Source: Spirochaetes bacterium RBG_16_67_19
GTDB lineage: Bacteria > Spirochaetota > Spirochaetia > SZUA-6 > DRHE01
NCBI GenBank assembly: GCA_001829505.1
Contig: MIBK01000043.1
Span: forward strand, 13,049-21,782
DNA length: 8,734 nucleotides
Direction: 5' to 3'
Shown: positions 7,082 to 8,734 of the stretch, piece after piece
Position numbering within the stretch: position 1 is the first letter of the stretch
Layout: each line of letters opens with the position of its first letter
The notes under the pieces: generated by a model
What the model saw: only the letters and a program-made list of their open reading frames with translations
Database searches by the model: none
Told to the model about the DNA's origin: nothing
Translations under genes and position numbers: made by a program

Positions 7082-8734
7082 ATGAGCGCAAACCGGGTCG
7101 CCTGGACCCTGGCCCTTCTGCTGACGGCGGCCGCCGGATTCCCTCAAGGCCGCCAGAGCGACAGGAACGCCGCCGAGCAGTACCTGGCCCAGGCCCGCCT
7201 GCAGGCCGCTGCCGGCGCCTGGAGCCAGGCCGCGGCCCTGCTGGAGCGCTGCCTGGAGTTCTTTCCCGAATATTCCGAAGCCTGCCTGCTGCAGGCCCGG
7301 ATCAGTCTGCGGGAGCAGGAAGGCACGCGGGCCGGCCGGGACTGGCTCGCCCGGGCCCTATCCTCCGGCACCTGGACGGTCACGGACCCCCGCCAGGCCT
7401 CCACCGAGCTGGCGGCGGTGCTCGTGCGCACGCGGCGCTTCGCGGAGGCCCGGCCGGTTCTCGCCGCGCTTTCCGACGGCGCTTCCGGGCCGGGCCTGGG
7501 CGCCTGGGAAAGCCCGGAGGCCGCGCTGCTGTGGGGCCGCGCCCTGCTGGGGCTGGGCGACCCCTCGGCGGCCGCCCGGCACCTGGAGCCGGCCCTGGCC
7601 CGCTATCCGCGCGACCCCCGGCTGTACCTGGAGCTGGCCCGGGCCAGGCAGGCCCTGCGGCAAACCGCCGGCGCCCTGGAGGTGCTGGGCCGCGGGCAGC
7701 GGGCGCTTCCTGGTTCCCCGGAGCTCATCCTGGCGGCGGCCCGCCTGGAGCGCGACCGTCCGCGCCGCCTGGAGCTGTTGGAAGAGTATTCCCGCCGGGG
7801 CGGAAACAACCCCGCGGCGGCGGCGCTGGCCTTGAGCCTGCGCCCGCGCAGCCCCGCCTCCTGGCAGGAGCGTTTCCTGTCCTGGGGGGGAACCGCCGCG
7901 GCACGGCCCCTGGCCGACCTGCTGGCCTTCTATCGCACCCTGCCGCAGCCCCTGCTCACGGCCGTGCAGGGATACTCCGGGTCCAGGATTCTCGACGAGG
8001 ACGAGGACGGCTTCTACGAGGAGCGCTACGAGCTGCAGGACGGCGGCCTGCGGGGCTGGGTGCTGGACAGAGACCAGGATGGAATCGCGGACGCCCGGGT
8101 GCGGTTCGAGGCCGGACTGCCGCGGAGCCTGGAATCGGGCAGCCTGGAGTTCCGCTACAGCTCCTACCCCTGGTTGGAGGGGATAACGGCACGAGACGAG
8201 CGGGGCCTGCGGATCTACGAGCTTTCCCCTTACAAGGAACGCCTGGTGCTGTTCGCCGGTTCACCCCCCTTCGGCTCCGCTCTCCTGCGCCTCTCCTCCG
8301 GCCGCTGGCCCGGGGAGGCGGAGGTGGCCCGGCTCTCCTTCGCCATGAGGGAAACCGCCTCCGGACCCGGAGGGGCCGAGCGCCGCTACACCCTGCTGGC
8401 CGGGCAGGTGGCCCGTCTGGAGGAGGCCCCCGATTCCAGCGGGCGCTACGGCCGGGTGGTGGAATATTCCCAGGGCCGGCCGGCCGCGGGCCGGCGCGAC
8501 CTGGACCGCGATGGGACCTTCGAGGTGAGCGAAAGCTACGCCGGCGGGCAGCTCTCCGGCCTGTCCGAGGACCGTGATGGAGACGGGCGGCCCGAGTATT
8601 GGGAGAGGTACGGAACGGAGGGCAGCCGCCATTTCTGGGATTACGACGGGGACGGGCGGGCGGACAGCCGGGAGCTGCGGTCGGGGGACAGCCTGGTGAG
8701 GGAGTTCTCCAGCCGCCGCGACGGGGTGTTCGAC
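7082..8734 (+). CDS. Exported TPR-like protein with D-x-D-x-D-G repeats, unrecognised, 3' end outside window
   Basis: From ATG 7082 I traced this frame codon by codon for 551 codons to the window edge without a stop. Residues 1-23 (MSANRVAWTLALLLTAAAG...) look like a signal peptide, so the protein is probably exported. Residues about 25-290 are Ala/Leu/Arg-rich paired helices with TPR-like phrasing (AAALLERCLEFFPEYSEACL, ARHLEPALARYPRDPRLYLE). The second half carries Asp-rich loops at about residues 305 (DEDEDG), 329 (DRDQDG), 473 (DLDRDG), 497 (DRDGDG) and 520 (DYDGDG). Spacing is 23-24 residues, with weaker copies near 451 and 543. These loops resemble calcium-binding D-x-D-x-D-G turns of EF-hand or thrombospondin type 3 kind. 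GCGAGG (7073-7078) is a modest Shine-Dalgarno 3 bases from the ATG. It probably follows ftsH in the operon. I do not recognise the family; an envelope scaffold or surface role is inference. Confidence 0.8.
   Translation, partial: MSANRVAWTLALLLTAAAGFPQGRQSDRNAAEQYLAQARLQAAAGAWSQAAALLERCLEFFPEYSEACLLQARISLREQEGTRAGRDWLARALSSGTWTVTDPRQASTELAAVLVRTRRFAEARPVLAALSDGASGPGLGAWESPEAALLWGRALLGLGDPSAAARHLEPALARYPRDPRLYLELARARQALRQTAGALEVLGRGQRALPGSPELILAAARLERDRPRRLELLEEYSRRGGNNPAAAALALSLRPRSPASWQERFLSWGGTAAARPLADLLAFYRTLPQPLLTAVQGYSGSRILDEDEDGFYEERYELQDGGLRGWVLDRDQDGIADARVRFEAGLPRSLESGSLEFRYSSYPWLEGITARDERGLRIYELSPYKERLVLFAGSPPFGSALLRLSSGRWPGEAEVARLSFAMRETASGPGGAERRYTLLAGQVARLEEAPDSSGRYGRVVEYSQGRPAAGRRDLDRDGTFEVSESYAGGQLSGLSEDRDGDGRPEYWERYGTEGSRHFWDYDGDGRADSRELRSGDSLVREFSSRRDGVFD
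7994..8734 (+). repeat. Tandem 23-24-residue Asp-rich protein repeats encoded in the last gene
   Basis: Counting the Asp-Gly pair of each loop gives residues 309, 333, 477, 501 and 524, with degenerate pairs at 453 (Ser-Gly) and 547 (Asp-Gly). Neighbouring intervals are 24, 24, 24, 23 and 23 residues, and the gap from 333 to 453 is 120, five times 24. Units follow a pattern of D-x-D-x-D-G-x-x-[ED], then an aromatic-containing strand and a Gly turn. The DNA copies are diverged, so this is an old protein-level repeat. Confidence 0.65.

Noticed and set aside
4860..7091. Very long minus-strand frame (743 codons) opposite ftsH
   Set aside because: High GC codon use removes stops from the antisense frame. 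Its composition (Gly/His/Leu/Gln-rich) matches no family, and it lies opposite a complete ftsH.
7531..8577. Plus-strand frame of 348 codons, Gly/Pro/Ala/Arg-rich
   Set aside because: It is an alternate frame of the exported repeat protein, which has a signal peptide, ordered repeats and an operon-like start. The 348-codon frame has none of these.

Overview
The window is GC-rich chromosomal DNA, most likely from a spirochaete. The gene order (YqeK-like end, LytR-type protein, rsfS, spoVG, rplY of the CTC type, pth, tilS, ftsH) matches the block I recall from Borrelia, roughly BB0781 to BB0789, and from treponemes. The proteins read as core housekeeping families. The high GC argues for a free-living or deep-branching spirochaete rather than Borrelia. 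No mobile element, CRISPR array, phage gene or rRNA is visible.

Left block (1-1691, + strand): the end of a probable YqeK-like HD-domain gene overlaps a membrane-anchored LCP/LytR_C-type protein, which in turn overlaps the ribosome silencing factor rsfS. Middle block (1646-2242): a minus-strand gene encodes an extremely acidic protein (about 65% Asp+Glu, with 19 consecutive Glu). Its 3' end runs 46 bases into rsfS. It is separated from spoVG by a 234-base AT-rich gap holding two back-to-back sigma70-type promoters. Right block (2243-8734, + strand): spoVG, tRNA-Gln(TTG), rplY, pth, tilS, ftsH and a large secreted TPR/Asp-rich repeat protein that runs off the window. All are spaced as one operon probably read from the TTGACA-17-TACTAT promoter at 2099-2127.

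The genes share a theme of translation and protein quality control. RsfS and L25/CTC act on the ribosome, Pth recycles peptidyl-tRNA, TilS makes lysidine on tRNA-Ile, and FtsH degrades membrane and regulatory proteins. SpoVG is a nucleic-acid-binding regulator. The exported repeat protein at the end is unrecognised.

The most unusual points are five. (1) The spoVG stop codon lies inside the tRNA-Gln gene, so maturing the tRNA should leave spoVG mRNA without a stop. (2) The acidic gene has a 65-base pure purine/pyrimidine tract and, read antisense, supplies the polyserine tail of RsfS. (3) Two divergent promoters share the 18 bp between their -35 boxes. (4) The probable start of pth is CTG. (5) An exported protein carries about 24-residue D-x-D-x-D-G repeats and was traced open to the window edge.
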